DNA of 64,000 bases from Cryptomeria japonica. Taxonomy: Eukaryota > Streptophyta > Pinopsida > Cupressales > Cupressaceae. The notes under the pieces are model-generated. The model was not told the DNA's origin. It searched no databases and saw only the letters and a list, made by a program, of their open reading frames with translations. A program made the position numbers and the translations under genes. This document shows, one piece after another, positions 1 to 11,347 of this stretch (its first letter is position 1; each line of letters begins with the position of its first letter). Location of the stretch: positions 526,492,975-526,556,974 of the forward strand of contig NC_081409.1 of the NCBI RefSeq assembly GCF_030272615.1, read 5' to 3'.

Positions 1-90
1 TAGGTTATGGACCGGCTTTAATGAAACGTGTGGATAGGACCTATTGATATATTTTTTGGGATGTCTTATGAGTTGGATATTACTTGTTTG

Positions 91-1092
91 TTTTGGTATT
101 TTGGTATGGTTGCAACATTCACCGACAAGCAAGTGACTTATGCACAGTCATCGGTATCTTGTACACCGGCAGGATAAAATGTTCATCGACACTTGGAATA
201 GCATGGAAAACACCTGGCTATGTCGAAGACATTGTTTGGACACTTTGTCTTGGATTTTTGTTCATTGGCATATCTGTATTTGCATATTTGTTGTTACCGG
301 CAAATAGGTCTAGGATATACACTGGCAGGTTTATCTTTTCCAAATCAGAACGACATGCTATGGAGATGTCTCATTATTATTGTAAATGTATCAAGCTGAC
401 ATGTTGAATCATTTATTGCATCATACATTGTTTTGTTTGGAAATAGATTTTATTGTAATATCCTTTAGAGTCGACCTACTAAAATTGGTCTTAGGTTATG
501 ATATAAATGTAAGATCTTATTTGTAAGATCAGATGTGGAATGTGAAAAAGAATTGTGTGAAGGTATATGCGAGATTAAGAAGAGCCATACATGCAGACAT
601 CATTTGAAGGTTGAAGGAAGGTTTTTGTAAAGACAATCAAAACTACACCGGTACTGAATCCATCATAGAAAGATGCTAATTTGAGTAGTACATCCTTATT
701 GGATTTAACCATCCAATTGTAGTCAGTGTGACTCCTATTTGTGTTTTAGCAGTGAGCTCTAGGTGCTCAGCCTTTCTGCATGTGCAGACCCCATTTATAT
801 ACACATACTATCTGCAGTAGTATCATCTGATTGTGGGTAAGGTTTCCCAATGTGGTTTTTCCCCTTACAGGGTTTCCACATACAAATATTGGTGTTATGT
901 GTTGTGGATGACTTTGTCCTTTTGTTTCATGCATTAATCTTTACCGGTATTACAATTAACTAAGAAAATTGTCTACCGACATAAAAGATTGGTTTACTAG
1001 TATTAAGCATTAAGTTGGTAAAGTTGTTTTTGGTTTGAATTTGTTAGACAACTGATTCACCCCCCCTTCTCAGTTGTCTCAGGGACCTAACA
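91..1092 (+). mobile_element. S1: nested solo LTR of another copia family
   Basis: A block of about 1.0 kb, absent from the 3' LTR of Copia-1, is flanked by the 5-bp direct repeat gtttg at 86-90 and 1093-1097. It ends in ACCTAACA and has the same U5-type landmarks as the other copia LTRs here: GGTTTTTCC/GGGTTTCC at about 853-880, then a C-run and CTCAGTTGTC at about 1060-1080. Its first bases are TTTT rather than TG, so the left end is mutated or off by a base or two. The open frame at 84-407 inside it resembles no protein I know. Confidence 0.82.
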
Positions 1093-1178
1093 GTTTGGTC
1101 TAAGGCTGACATGGTTTATAATTATGTAATTGGTTTATTATCTGGTGGCTGGCCTGGTTATTTATGGTCAAGGGTTTG

Positions 1179-1186
1179 TATAAATA
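1179..1186 (+). promoter_or_regulatory. TATA box of the Copia-1 5' LTR
   Basis: TATAAATA, also conserved in the 3' LTR at 6563-6570. It lies about 600 bp before the LTR end, a reasonable position for the U3 promoter of a 1.2-kb LTR. Confidence 0.6.
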
Positions 1187-1785
1187 GATGTAAGATCTCA
1201 TTGTATATCATCATGGTTAATGTAAAAGGTCATGGTAAAGGAATGTAATGTGTGAATAATGTAATATCATTCAAGCAGAGGAGTTGGTTGATCATTGGAG
1301 ATCGAATTAGGTTTATGTAAGAGGATTTAGTCCTTTGGTATCGAACTTAACCGGAACTGTACTCTAACATAGGAGGTGTTATCTTTTATTGTTCAACACT
1401 TCTCGGGATTGTAGTTTGGATTTATATGTAGTCAGTGAGGCTCCTTTTATGATGACCAGTGTGCTCTAGGTTGTTGGCCTTCCTACAAGTGCAGGTCCCT
1501 TCATTGTAATTAACACACTTACTACAGAAGTATTATCTAACTATGGGTAGGCTTCCCACCATGGTTTTTCCCTTTACTGGGTTTTCCATGTACAAATCTT
1601 GGTGTTGTGTGGATGGATTTTATTATGTGATTATTGTTTATGCTTAATTAATTAACTGCTATTTTGGTATTATTGTTTTGGGTTCCAGTATTAAAGTTTT
1701 AATTGTTGAATGTTCATTTAATCTGAGACAATTGATTCACCCCCCCGTCTTAGTTGTCTTTCAGTTATCTGAACTGTCTAACAAT

Positions 1786-1797
1786 TGGTATCAAAGC
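1786..1797 (+). promoter_or_regulatory. Primer binding site of Copia-1
   Basis: TGGTATCAAAGC, three bases after the LTR end. It differs at one position from TGGTATCAGAGC, the complement of the initiator Met tRNA 3' end that primes most plant copia elements. Confidence 0.85.
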
Positions 1798-1841
1798 TTT
1801 GGTCCTCTCTGCAGAAAACTTAACCACTTCGGGAAGATCCT

Positions 1842-2847
1842 ATGATGACTATCAGTTCAAGTTCATCCAATTCTTCTGGAGCTATCTTTCGAAGGGATAT
1901 TATGAGGCTTGATGGAACAAATTCCACAATATGGAAGATTCAGATGGAGACTCATCTGAGATGCCTTGGCAAGGAGATTTGGGAGATCACACAAAATGGT
2001 GTCACACCCTATAATCTGGGATTTGGAAATCATCCACAGGCTAACCTCAACAAGGAGCTTGAGAATGATTGTAGAGCAATAGAAGCCCTCTTGTTTGCAC
2101 TTTCTGATCGGCAAATAATGGGATTACTAGAAAAATCATCTGGAAAGGCTATATGGGATAAGTTGGAGACTCTTAATGAAGGTGACCCTATAGTGAAGAT
2201 TGCTAAACTTGATGGTTACTAGGTGAGATATGAAAACCTGAAGATGGAAGAAGATGAAAGGATTACTGCATTCATGGAAAGGGTAAATGAGATTGTTATG
2301 GGAATTCAATGTTGTGGTGGAACTCTGAGTGAAGACAAAATTGTTTCTAAATTCCTGAGAGCCCTACCACTGGCTTATAAAATGAAGGCTACTGCTATTA
2401 ATGATTTGAGAAAAATGGCTAATACATCTATCAACAGAGATACCTTATTTGGGAAACTATCTGCTTTTGAGCTTGATGAATTTGGACCTTTTGGAGCTGT
2501 GAAGACTGAACCTACTTTTCATACATCTACATCTACAACTGGTAAGAAAGACTAGAAAGCTTTATATGCAAAGGAGTTAGAAGATATGAAGAGAGAAGAT
2601 GATAATTTTAAGCAACTTGAAGCACTATTTGCTAGAAGAGTACTGAAAGGATCGGTAGGAAGTAAGTATGAAGGAAAAGCACCTTTTAAATGTTTTGTAT
2701 GTAATAAGATTGGTCATTTTTCATCTAGATGTCCTGAAAGGAATTCAAGGTTTGAAAAAAGAGTTAAAAGATCATTTAAGCCTAACCGTGGATATCAAAA
2801 CAAATATAAGTAGAAGAAAAATAGAGACAAATCATGCTAGATAGCGG
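1842..2847 (+). pseudogene. gag: Copia-1 gag, broken
   Basis: One reading frame encodes a copia-type Gag (UBN2 / gag-polypeptide family): an N-terminal segment with LDGTNSTIWKIQMETHL, a central helical region, and a CCHC zinc knuckle, CFVCNKIGHFSSRC, at about 2694-2735. Gag packages element RNA into virus-like particles, and the knuckle binds the RNA. The ATG at 1842 is the first in frame after the PBS. Stops at 2220, 2553, 2811 and 2838 are all TAG, each in place of a likely Gln codon, and the frame is otherwise intact. The reading continues as acidic residues (ADEEGITD...) to the protease deletion. Confidence 0.88.
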
Positions 2848-2930
2848 ATGAGGAAGGCATTACTGATTCAAATGATGAACCGACAGAAGACTCTTTTAGT
2901 GGATACAGAAATGGGAAGGAATAAAAGGTT
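2848..2930 (+). other. Deletion junction: protease missing from Copia-1
   Basis: In copia elements the aspartic protease (D-S/T-G motif) follows the zinc knuckle by a few hundred bases and is followed by the GAG-pre-integrase domain. Here the gag frame (frame 3) runs into the pre-integrase motif (frame 1) within about 100 bases, and no D-S/T-G or protease-like segment is present. An internal deletion of several hundred bases with a frame change is inferred; the exact breakpoint, near 2915-2925, cannot be fixed from one copy. Confidence 0.7.
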
Positions 2931-3945
2931 GTGTCATGTGAATTTTGATTGCATTGTGAAGATCGGTTCAACTAAGGCAGTTAGGGATATACTTAAGATT
3001 ATGAATCCCTATAATTCGGTATGTAAATAATTTCAAATGGGTAAACATGTCAGAACTTCTTTTAGGAGTATACAAGATAAATCAAATGATGTTCTTGATC
3101 TTATTCATACTGATTTGTGTGACCCTGCTAGAGCTAAAAGTTTTCATGGTGATAGATATTTCATGCTAATCATTTATGATTATTCTAGAATGATGTGGGT
3201 TACTTTATTGAGAGAAAAATTTGAAGCATTTGAAAAGTTTAAAATCTTTAAGGCTAAAGTGGAAATTGAGATAGGATTGAAGATTAAATATTCGAGATCA
3301 GATCATGGTGGAGAATTCACATCCGGTGAGTTTAATAACTTTTGTGACAAGCATGGTATAAGAAGGCAATTTTCTGCTCCCCGGACACCTCAGCAAAATG
3401 GAGTTGTGGAAAGGAAGAACATAACTATCTTAGATGCTGCTAGAATAATGATGATGGAAGCTAATCTACCTCATATCTACTGGAGAGAAATAGTGAGTAC
3501 AACGGTTTATACATTCAATAGAGTACATATCAAAGGGGAAACCGGTAAGACACCTTATGAATTATGGTTTGGCAATACACCTACAGTTAAGTATTTCAAA
3601 AAAATTGGTAGTAAATTTTATATCAGGAGAGATGATACTATTGGGAAATTTGATCCTAGATGTGATGAAGACATATTTCTTGGTTATTCTAATGAAAGCA
3701 AAGAATATAGATGTTATAACAAGAGATTATAGAGAATTATGGAGAGTTCTAATGTCAAAGTAGATGAGCTGAACAGAAGTCAAATCAGAGTTTATGAGAA
3801 GGAATCAACAATGTAAATGATTATATTTGAACTAGTATCACCTTTACCAGAATAAAGAGTTGAACCAGTTATTTTGACAACATCAGAGAATTCTACAGTA
3901 ACTGAATAGGGAAGAGGAATAGAATGTTAGAAGACTTCTAGGTAT
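2923..3945 (+). pseudogene. Copia-1 integrase (pre-integrase zinc region plus rve core), broken
   Basis: It opens with the end of a GAG-pre-integrase domain (LCHVNFD...VCK). The rve integrase core follows from about 3085 with all three catalytic acidic residues visible: D in LIHTDLCDP, D in SDHGGEF and E in NGVVERKN. TPYELWFG and FLGYSNESKEYRCY mark its C-terminal part. Integrase joins element cDNA to host DNA. Stops at 3028, 3730, 3814, 3853, 3907 and 3928 (TAA, TAG, TAA, TAA, TAG, TAG) break it, all in one frame and all where Gln would fit. Nothing is frameshifted after 2930. Confidence 0.9.
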
Positions 3946-4953
3946 GTGAGATTGAATCATTCTGAAGATCAAATCATTGGGGACAAGAGCAATGGAGTGA
4001 TGACAAGAACAAGATTGAAAAATAATGAGGTATGTTTAATTTCACAAGTTAAACCGGTATCAGTAATTGAGGCATGTAAAGATGAACATTGGTTAAAATC
4101 TATGGGAGAAGAATTAGATCAGATTGAGAAAAATAACACATGGACTTTGGTTCCCCAGCCTAAAAATAAAAATATTATTGGAACTAGATGGGTTTTTAAG
4201 AATAAATTGAATGAGGATGGTAAATTTATAAGGAATAAAGCTAGATTGGTTTGTAAAGGATATTCTCAGAAGGAAGGAATTGATTATGGAGAGACTTTTG
4301 CACTTGTAGCTAGGATTGAAGCTATAAGATTATTTCTTGCCTATGTTGCTTATAAAAACTACAAGGTTTATCAGACGGATGTCAAATGTGCATTCTTGAA
4401 TTGGTATCTTGATGAGGAAGTTTATATTGAGCAACCTAATGGTTTTTCACTATCAGATGATGCAGATATGGTTTGTAGGTTAAGGAAAGCTTAATATGGA
4501 TTGAAAAAAGCACCTAGAGCTTGGTATGCAAGGTTGGATAAATATCTTTTGAAGCTTGGTTTTACTAAGGGCAGTGCTGACAGTAATTTATATTATAAAA
4601 TCACTAATGATGATATACTGATTGTTGAATTATTTGTTGATGAAATTATTTTTGGAGGTGAAGATAAGTTATGCATAGAGTTTTCTAAGAATATGGAGAA
4701 ATAATTTGAGATGTCTATGATTGGTGAGATGAAATTTTTCTTAGGTTTGCAGATTACTCAAACTGACAAAGGTATTTTCATCTGTCAAACTAAATATGCT
4801 AAGGAATTGTTGAAGAAATCTGGTATGGGAGATTATAAACTGGTAAGTACTCCTATGGTTACAAGTGAGAAATTGACAAGAAAAGATGTTTCTGCACTAG
4901 TAAATCCTACAAGATACAAATCTATGATTGCAGGTCTGTTCTATTTGACTTAG
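3946..4953 (+). pseudogene. Copia-1 reverse transcriptase (RVT_2), broken
   Basis: Copia-type RT. Visible blocks are [63 protein letters not shown] and the catalytic box LFVDEIIFGG, where the usual second Asp of F/YVDD is Glu. That change alone should cripple polymerisation. The frame is kept throughout, with stops at 4492 and 4702 (TAA) and 4951 (TAG), again at Gln positions (for instance before YGLKKAP). Confidence 0.92.
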
Positions 4954-5694
4954 ACTAGGCCTGACATTATGAATGTTGTTTGTATTGTTCCAAGATTTAA
5001 GAGTGATCCTAGAGATAATCATGAGATGGCGGTGAAAAGGATTTTTAGATACTTGCAAGGTACATCAAAATATGGCTTATGGTACCCTAAGGATGATAAC
5101 TTTACCTTATATGCATATACAGATGTTGATTGGACTGGAGATGTTGATGACCAGAAAAGTACTTTCGGTGGACATTTATTTCTTAGAACGAAGTCGGTTT
5201 CATGGATCAGCAAGAAACAGTCATGTACTTCTCTATCTACTACTGAAGCTGAGAATGTTGTTGCTGCTACTAACTATACACAAGTTTTATGGATGAAGCA
5301 AATGTTGAAGGATATAAAGGTGGATTGTGATGCACCGATAGTTATTCACTGTGATAACTCTATTGCTATTGATATATCAAAGAATCTAGTATTTCATTCT
5401 AAGACAAAGCACATATCTATCAAGTATAACTTTTTAAAGGAGAACGTGGAAGCAAATGAAGTTAGACTGGTTTATGTGAACACTAAAGAATAGATTGCAG
5501 ATATTTTCACTAAACCTTTATCCAAGGAATCATTTGAGTACCTGAGAGACAGATTGGGAGTTTCTGCCCCTCCGTTAGAGACTTTATTGATGCGGTTTGG
5601 CATCAGTCCGGCATGCGCTATCCGAGATACTATTCATTCTGGCACTGATGTCAGATGCTACTTCTTAGGGGGAGTAGTTAGTTTTGAGATTTAG
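4954..5694 (+). pseudogene. Copia-1 RNase H and pol C-terminus, broken
   Basis: It begins with TRPDIMNVVC, which links RT to RNase H. The RNase H shows AYTDVDWTGD, SLSTTEAE, HCDNSIAI and KTKHISIKYNFLKE, which hold the catalytic acidic residues. RNase H removes the RNA strand during cDNA synthesis. One premature stop (TAG at 5491) precedes the conserved IADIFTKPL motif, where the family has Gln. The frame ends at TAG 5692-5694. Confidence 0.9.
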
Positions 5695-5949
5695 AGGCTT
5701 GTGTTTTTGCTTTGATATTTTTGTCATATTTTTGGCATTGATGTCAAAGGGGGAGAGATATTGATGTGAAAAAGATAAGAAAGAAAAATAAAAAGTCAAA
5801 GGGGGGGGGAGATATGAAAAATAAGAGATATTCAAAACTATATGCGGGTGATTGTTGGTTATCTTCCACAGGGGGAGACTTGTTTGGCATTTCTTGGTAC
5901 TTAGATGTTTTTCACATCTAGTGTTGCCATCAATGCCAAAGGGGGAGGT
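5695..5949 (+). promoter_or_regulatory. Copia-1 3' non-coding region with repeated polypurine tracts
   Basis: GGGGGAG-type tracts occur at 5746-5757, 5798-5811, 5871-5878 and 5938-5948, plus one just upstream at 5667-5674. The last one abuts the 3' LTR and is the functional-type PPT, the primer for plus-strand cDNA. Several copies carry the same preceding words (TTGATGTCAAAGG, ATGCCAAAGG). Repeated PPT-like tracts in this position are a known feature of the Sirevirus lineage of plant copia elements. Confidence 0.78.
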
Positions 5950-7171
5950 TGTTGTCCATTTGGTGGAATTGATTATGTGTTGTATTGATGTTTTGTCATT
6001 GATGTCAACACTAGCTATTTGGATGCTTTACCAACACCCTTCTGGTCCCGGTAGGTTGAGTGGTTTCTGGTTAACTTGGATACAGTATGATCTGGCTGGC
6101 TCTGGTATAGTCTGGTGATGCAATTGACTTGTTCATGATACTTATACTCATATTTGCTTAGTTGGTTTTGGTCTGGTGATTGGATGCTATCCTGCTTGCT
6201 TAGAAGATTGGTTTTTGGTTCCAGTGAGGGTTTCACTGGTAGATCTTTTGATAGAGATCTTTGATGAATTCCATAAGTGGTGTTGGTGCATCTTCTAATG
6301 GAGTTTCAGGATGTTGTTGGCAATCGTATTCGACACTTGGCGGATGGAGATCATTGTTGAAGCGTGTGGACCTATACTTGGTCCCAGTTGATCTAGGTCA
6401 TGGACTGGCTTTAATGAAATGTGTGGATGGACCTATTGATGTATTTATGGGATGTCTTATGAGTTGGATATTACTTGTTTGGTATAAGGCCGACATGGTT
6501 TGTAATTATGTAATTGTTTTATTATCTGTTGGCCGACCTGATTGTTTATGGTTGAGGGTTTGTATAAATAGATGTAAGATCTCATTGTAGATCATCATGG
6601 ATAATGTAAGAGGTCATGGTCAAGGAATGTAATGTGTGAATAATGTAATATCATTTAGGCAGAGGAGTTAGTCAATCATTGGAGATCAAATTGGGTTTCT
6701 GTAAGAGGATTACTTGTCCTCTGGTATTGAGCTTAACCCGAACTGTACTCTGGCATAGGAGATGCTATCTTTTGCAGTTCAACACTTCTTCGGATTGTAG
6801 TCTAGATTTATATGTAGTCAGTGAAGCTCCTTTTGTGATGAACGGTGTGCTCTATATTGTAGGCCTTCCTACAAGTGTAGGTCCCTTCATTATAATTCAC
6901 ATACTTACTGCAGAAGTATTATCTAACTATGGGTGTGCTTCCCATCGTGGTTTTCCCCTTTACTAGGTTTTCCACGTTCAAATCTTGGTGTTGTGTGGAT
7001 GGCTTTTATTCTGTGATTATTGTTTATGCTTAATTGATTAACTGTTATTCCGGTATTATTGTTCTGGGTTTCGGTATTAAAGTTTTAATTGTTGAATGTT
7101 CCTTTAATTTGAGACAATTGATTCACCCCCTTCCCTCTCAGTTGTCTTCCGGTTACATGAACTGTCTAACA
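5950..7171 (+). repeat. 3' LTR of Copia-1
   Basis: 1222 bp, starting TGTTGTCC directly after the PPT and ending CTAACA. The TATA box is at 6563-6570 and the GGTTTTCCCC...GGTTTTCC pair at about 6946-6976. It matches the 5' LTR in many blocks but with frequent substitutions, so the insertion is not recent. It lacks the S1 insertion. Confidence 0.93.
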
Positions 7172-8150
7172 GTACTTTCATGACACTGATGAATGAGGCA
7201 TTAAAGAAATTCTTGGGTGGATTTGTTATTGTGTATTTGGATGACATTCTAATTTTTCAGTAAGATAAAATAGTAGCATTTGTTGCAGTTAAGACAAGTT
7301 TTGCAGAGGTTGAGAGAAGAGAAGTTGATGATCAATATCAAGAAGTGTACTTTCATGAAGGATGAGTTAGTCTATTTGGGATTTGTGATATTTGAGGATG
7401 GTTTGAAGATGGACCCTGAGAAACTGAAAGAAATGTTAAGTGGCCTATACTGGAAAGCATTGGAGAGGTAAGATCATTTCATGGATTGGCTAGTTTTTAC
7501 CAAAATTTTATCAAAAATTTCATTTCAGTTTGTAACCCTATGACTGAGACCATGAGAGGAGATCAGAAGGAATTCAAGTGGACCATTGGAGAAAATAGAA
7601 GTTTTGAACTACTAAAGAAAAAAATGTCTGAGCAGAGTGTGTTGGCTTTACCAGATTTCAATAAAGTATTTCAAGTGGATTGTGATGCAAGTGGAATAGA
7701 AATAGGAGTGGTCTTGAGTCAAGAAGGGAGAGAAGTAGCTTATTTCAGTGAGAAATTGAATGATGCTCAGAGGAGATATTTAGTGTATGAACAGGAATTT
7801 TATGCCATAGTTCACACCTTGAAGAAGTGGAGACATTACTTGTTACCTAAGGAGTTTGTGTTGTATACAAATCATCAAGCTTTGCAGTATTTGAACAGTC
7901 AGAGTAAGTTGAATCAAAGACATATAAAATGGGTAGAATTATTGTAGAGTTACACCTTTGTGTTGAAGCATAGAAGAGGGAAATCTAACAAATTTGTTGA
8001 TGCATTAAGTAGGAGAAGGAATTTTCTCATAGAGATGAGAGTGACAGTATTAGGATTTGAAGATTTGAAGACCTTGTATGATGATGACCTAGATTTTGTA
8101 GAACCTTGGAAAGTATGTAGAGAACTGGTTATGGTAGATAGAAGCAAGTA
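7172..8150 (+). pseudogene. Chromovirus RT C-terminal half and RNase H, broken
   Basis: The first codons read STFMTLMNEAL and then the catalytic box VIVYLDDILIFS, followed by the RT thumb (INIKKCTFMKDELVYLGFVI). RNase H follows from about 7660: FQVDCDASGIEIGVVL, YSTVEKE-like YLVYEQEFYAIV, WRHYLL, and the tail KHRRGKSNKFVDALSRR. Frameshifts near 7260 and 7470 and a stop at 7945 break it. Copia-1 removed the upstream half cleanly at the Ser-Thr codons. Confidence 0.9.
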
Positions 8151-9013
8151 GATGGATTACTTCATTCAATAATAGATGTTATTTGGAGGATTTCAGTTGT
8201 GCATACCTAAGAGTTCTATAAGAGAGAATCTGATAAAGGAGAAACATAGTGGAGGACTAGCTGGACATTTTGGCATTGACAAAACAGTAGCATTGGTGAG
8301 TGAGCAGTACTTTTGGCCCCATATTCATAAGGATGTTAAGTGATATGTGTAGAGTTGTAGATTTTATCAAGTTGCAAAGGGTAGTAGTCAGAATGTGGGA
8401 TTGTATAAACCTTTGACAGTACCGGTAAGACCTTGCGAGGATATAAGCATGGATTTTGTACTTGGATTGCCTAAGACGCCGACAGGGAATGATTCTATAT
8501 TTGTGGTAGTGGATAGATTCTCAAAGATGGCTCATTTAATACCTTGTAAGAATACATAAGATGTGTTGCATGTACAAGACCTATTTTTCAAGGAAGTGGT
8601 GAGATTACACGGATTGCCTAAGAGCATAGTTTTAGACAAAGACACTAAGTTTGTTGGCTATTTTTGGAGAACACTTTGGAAAAAGATGAAAACGGATTTG
8701 AAGTTCAGTTCTACTTTTCATCCATAGACTAATGGACAGACAGAAGTTCTTAACTGGTGTTTGGGAAACTTGTTGAGATGTTTAGTGGGAGATAAAATGA
8801 GAAGTTGGGATTTGATCCTTGCACAAGCAGAGTTTGCCTACAACAATTCAGTGAATAGAAGTACCAGAGAAAAAAACTTTTGAGATTTTTACCAGAGTGT
8901 ATCCTAGAGGTATATCAGAGTTGAGAGACATTATCAGTGAAGAGCAGAGAAGTTTAGAAGAAGAAAACTTTGCAGATCACATGGTAGCATTGCATATTCA
9001 GGTTAAGTAGCAT
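8151..9013 (+). pseudogene. Chromovirus integrase, broken
   Basis: An H2C2 zinc region (HSGGLAGHFGIDKT...SCRFYQ) is followed by an rve core with [38 protein letters not shown] and TNGQTEVLN, so the three catalytic positions (D, D, E) are all visible. At least six stops and one frameshift near 8880 interrupt it. The second Cys pair is partly degraded by stops at about 8341-8353. Confidence 0.87.
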
Positions 9014-9502
9014 TTGGAAGACATGAATAGCAAGTATAAGGAGAAGGTAGATGAGAAGAGGAGACATAAAGAATTTGAAATTGGAGATGAAGTGATGGTA
9101 TATCTAAGAAGAGAGAGATTCCCGGTTGGAACTTATAACAAGTTGCAAATGAAGAAGTTTGGACCTTGCAAGATTTTGAGGAAGTTCAGTTCTAGAAATG
9201 CAAATGAAGTGGAGTTACCGGATAGTCTAATTATTTCACCTATATTCAACATTATAGATCTTCATGAGTACCATGAACCAAAATTCAGTGAGAATAGTGT
9301 TTCAAACTTGGAGAAATAGTTGCCTTGGAAGGAACCGGATCAGATTGAAGTGATTTTGGACAGTAGGATTGGGAGTAGTACCCGGAGCAGTCAGTATAAG
9401 GAATATCTTATGAAGTGGAAGGACAGACCAGTTGAAGATTCATCTTGGATTTCTCAGGTAGAGGTAGACCGCCTTGGTTTCTTTCTGACCCTAGCAAAGT
9501 GA
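9014..9502 (+). pseudogene. Chromovirus integrase C-terminus and chromodomain
   Basis: The segment FEIGDEVMVYLRRERFPVG, KLQMKKFGPCKILRK and PIFNIIDLHEY is the GPY/F-type module at the end of gypsy integrase. After a stop at 9317 comes a chromodomain: IEVILDSRIGSS, YKEYLMKWKDRPVEDSSWIS. In chromoviruses this module is thought to steer insertion to marked chromatin. The aromatic-cage region is recognisable but the domain sits behind a stop codon. Confidence 0.86.
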
Positions 9503-10066
9503 GAGGCTCACTTTTTCAATAACCCCGGATGTCTAATGCAAGAGCATCCCTGGTTCATAGCAATCTTGCATCAACTAAAAACATTTTGCTTTATGTTTTG
9601 CTTTCTATTTGCAGTTTCAATTTTCCTTTCTTTGTGTCCTAGTTTTGGCTCAAAAGATCCTATGGAGTTGGATTCTTCTTAAAGACTTGGTCATCTTTCT
9701 TGCTTCCAGACCACGTCGCATTTGGATCTTTTTCCGACAAGATCTCACTATCGGTTTCCATGACAGTTTTCTGTTATCGGTTGTTCCTTTGTTACCGGTT
9801 GCCAAGACCTATTTTTGGTGATCTAATGGAACCCATTCCAAAGCTTGCAGAGCCTTGGGCATTGAATCCAATGTTCCTTGGCATTTGGATGACCTTTTCC
9901 CATGATCTATGCTTCATCCTTTGGATTTTTTGGAAGAATCTCTTGACGGAGGTCGACCTTGTTGTTTTAAATGTTAGGTCTTGTTCTTCAGTTTTTTATC
10001 CCTTTTGAGCTGACTGGATCCTTTGGATCAATATATATATTTGCACTTACACATTAGAATGTAACA
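9503..10066 (+). other. Chromovirus 3' non-coding flank, possible LTR remnant
   Basis: No gene. The open frames at 9609-10008 resemble nothing. A TATA-like run (ATATATATAT) lies at about 10030. This should contain the chromovirus 3' UTR and perhaps its 3' LTR, but without the 5' copy the LTR cannot be delimited. Confidence 0.4.
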
Positions 10067-11074
10067 GAGCAAATAATCAAGTAGCACAAAGAAGAGATAA
10101 CTTGTGATTTTGATGGATGATTTTTTGAAAAATGACTTGAAAACATGACACATAGAAGAGATAACAATTTTGTCTATGCTAAACAAGTAGTGTATGTTCT
10201 TTTGAGGGTGTTTTTAAATCCCTAATGTTTTCACTGGTTTGGATTACAAAAAGACAGATCAAGCAAACTATTTATTCAAGGGTCATCAACAATATCATAG
10301 CCCACTAGTCTCGATACTCCATCAGCTCAAACACCCCTGTCAACCCCTAGGGGGCACCCATTTTTTTTCCTTTTGCCAAAAATTAACCCAAAGTGAATTG
10401 CTTCACAGTTGAGGAGTTATCTTGGGAGATATATGGCGAGTGATTTTGGGGGTGGATTCTTCCCCACCCTTGCACTATGATATTGACAATGTTTGGCGAC
10501 TGAATCGGTTCAAAGTTTCTAATGCTAAGGTTTTTAATTAGGCTTTCATTCGGCCTTCAGTGATAAAACCCCTCAAGAGGCTTCCCAACATTTATAACAA
10601 AGGCTTTACATATCTTAAAGATACTGGGAGAAGACTAATCAGTGAGAAAAACCGTTGAATGGGACTTTCATCAGCCTCCACTTTTGATTATAGTGGGTTG
10701 GAATACTAGGCGATAAAGTCGTTTCCCACTTAGGTTGTTCCCCTCTCACCGGCCATTAATGGCACCCTAAGGGAAACTCGGGAGGGCAGGCCTTCTAAAG
10801 GATTTAATTTCTTGAAGTAAAATAAATCATAAGAGTTGTTTGGCTTTTTGGTCACCTAATTAAGGGGAGAGCATATACCTTCCACTTTCGCACTTCAAGG
10901 AAATGATTTGCTAAGATCTATTCGGAGATGTTGCTCCAACAAACATTGTGTTCTTTTTATCCTTTCATAGCAAAATGTGTGTTTCAAAAACTTTGGAAAA
11001 TGAACCTGGTCAACAAAATAAAATCGTGTATTTGGTCAACAAAAATAAAAATCATGCAACCAATCCTTAATGAA

Positions 11075-11347
11075 GTTCTTTTTACTTTGTACCAAAATGA
11101 AAGTGAGATCCTTTTTAACTTTGCAAAAATAAAGGTTTGTTTGTAGTTCTTTTTTAACCTTTTGCAAAAATAAAAGTGAGGTCTTGTTTTAAGCACTAAA
11201 GAAATGATGAGGTTCCTTTTAACTTTGTACCAAAAAGAAAGTGAGATCTTTTCTCACTTAGCAAAATAAAGTTTTGTTTGTAGTTCTTTTTAACCTTATG
11301 CAAAAATAAAAGTGAGGTCTTGTTTTAAGCACCAAAGAAGTGATGAG
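11075..11347 (-). repeat. Tandem duplication, about 137 bp x 2, in the Tat leader
   Basis: Two adjacent copies (11075-11211 and 11212-11347) read GTTC(C)TTTT...ACTTTGTACCAAAA...AAGCAC(T/C)AAAGAA(A/G)TGATGAG, with a third copy beginning at 11348 and fading out. Looser copies occur in the TAT-B leader at about 57.83-58.02 kb. Confidence 0.75.

Larger units (their letters stand above)
1..1783 (+). repeat. 5' LTR of Copia-1 (partial, split by solo LTR S1)
   Basis: Positions 1-90 match the 3' LTR around 6402-6480, and 1093-1783 match 6480-7171. The segment between is a nested solo LTR. The LTR ends in the canonical CA at 1783, three bases before the PBS. It carries a TATA box and, near 1560-1590, the paired motif GGTTTTTCCC...GGGTTTTCC shared by most copia LTRs in this window. 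Confidence 0.9.
1..7171 (+). mobile_element. Copia-1: Ty1/copia LTR retrotransposon, 5' end outside the window
   Basis: A plus-strand copia element in the order LTR, PBS, gag, integrase, RT, RNase H, polypurine tract, LTR. The integrase-before-RT order is diagnostic of Ty1/copia. The start of the 5' LTR lies before position 1. The 3' LTR at 5950-7171 runs from TG to CA. The sequence right after it (from 7172) continues inside the reverse transcriptase of a chromovirus, so Copia-1 inserted into that gene. The expected TSD is gtact (7172-7176), whose partner should lie just left of the window. The protease is deleted and there are 14 in-frame stops, so the copy is dead. Confidence 0.93.
7172..10066 (+). 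mobile_element. Ty3/gypsy chromovirus, 3' half
   Basis: Plus-strand gypsy pol in the order RT (C-terminal half), RNase H, zinc-binding integrase and chromodomain. The integrase-last order shows Ty3/gypsy, and the chromodomain shows the chromovirus clade. The 5' part (gag, protease, first half of RT) is absent because Copia-1 inserted in RT; it should lie left of the window. The right boundary is uncertain: coding ends at 9502 and similarity to a Tat leader begins at about 10150. The TGTAACA at about 10060-10066 may be the LTR end. Confidence 0.8.

Noticed and set aside
84-407. A 107-codon frame with a hydrophobic segment near the left edge
   Set aside because: It starts in the Copia-1 LTR and runs into S1. 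The frame crosses an insertion boundary, so it cannot be an inherited gene.
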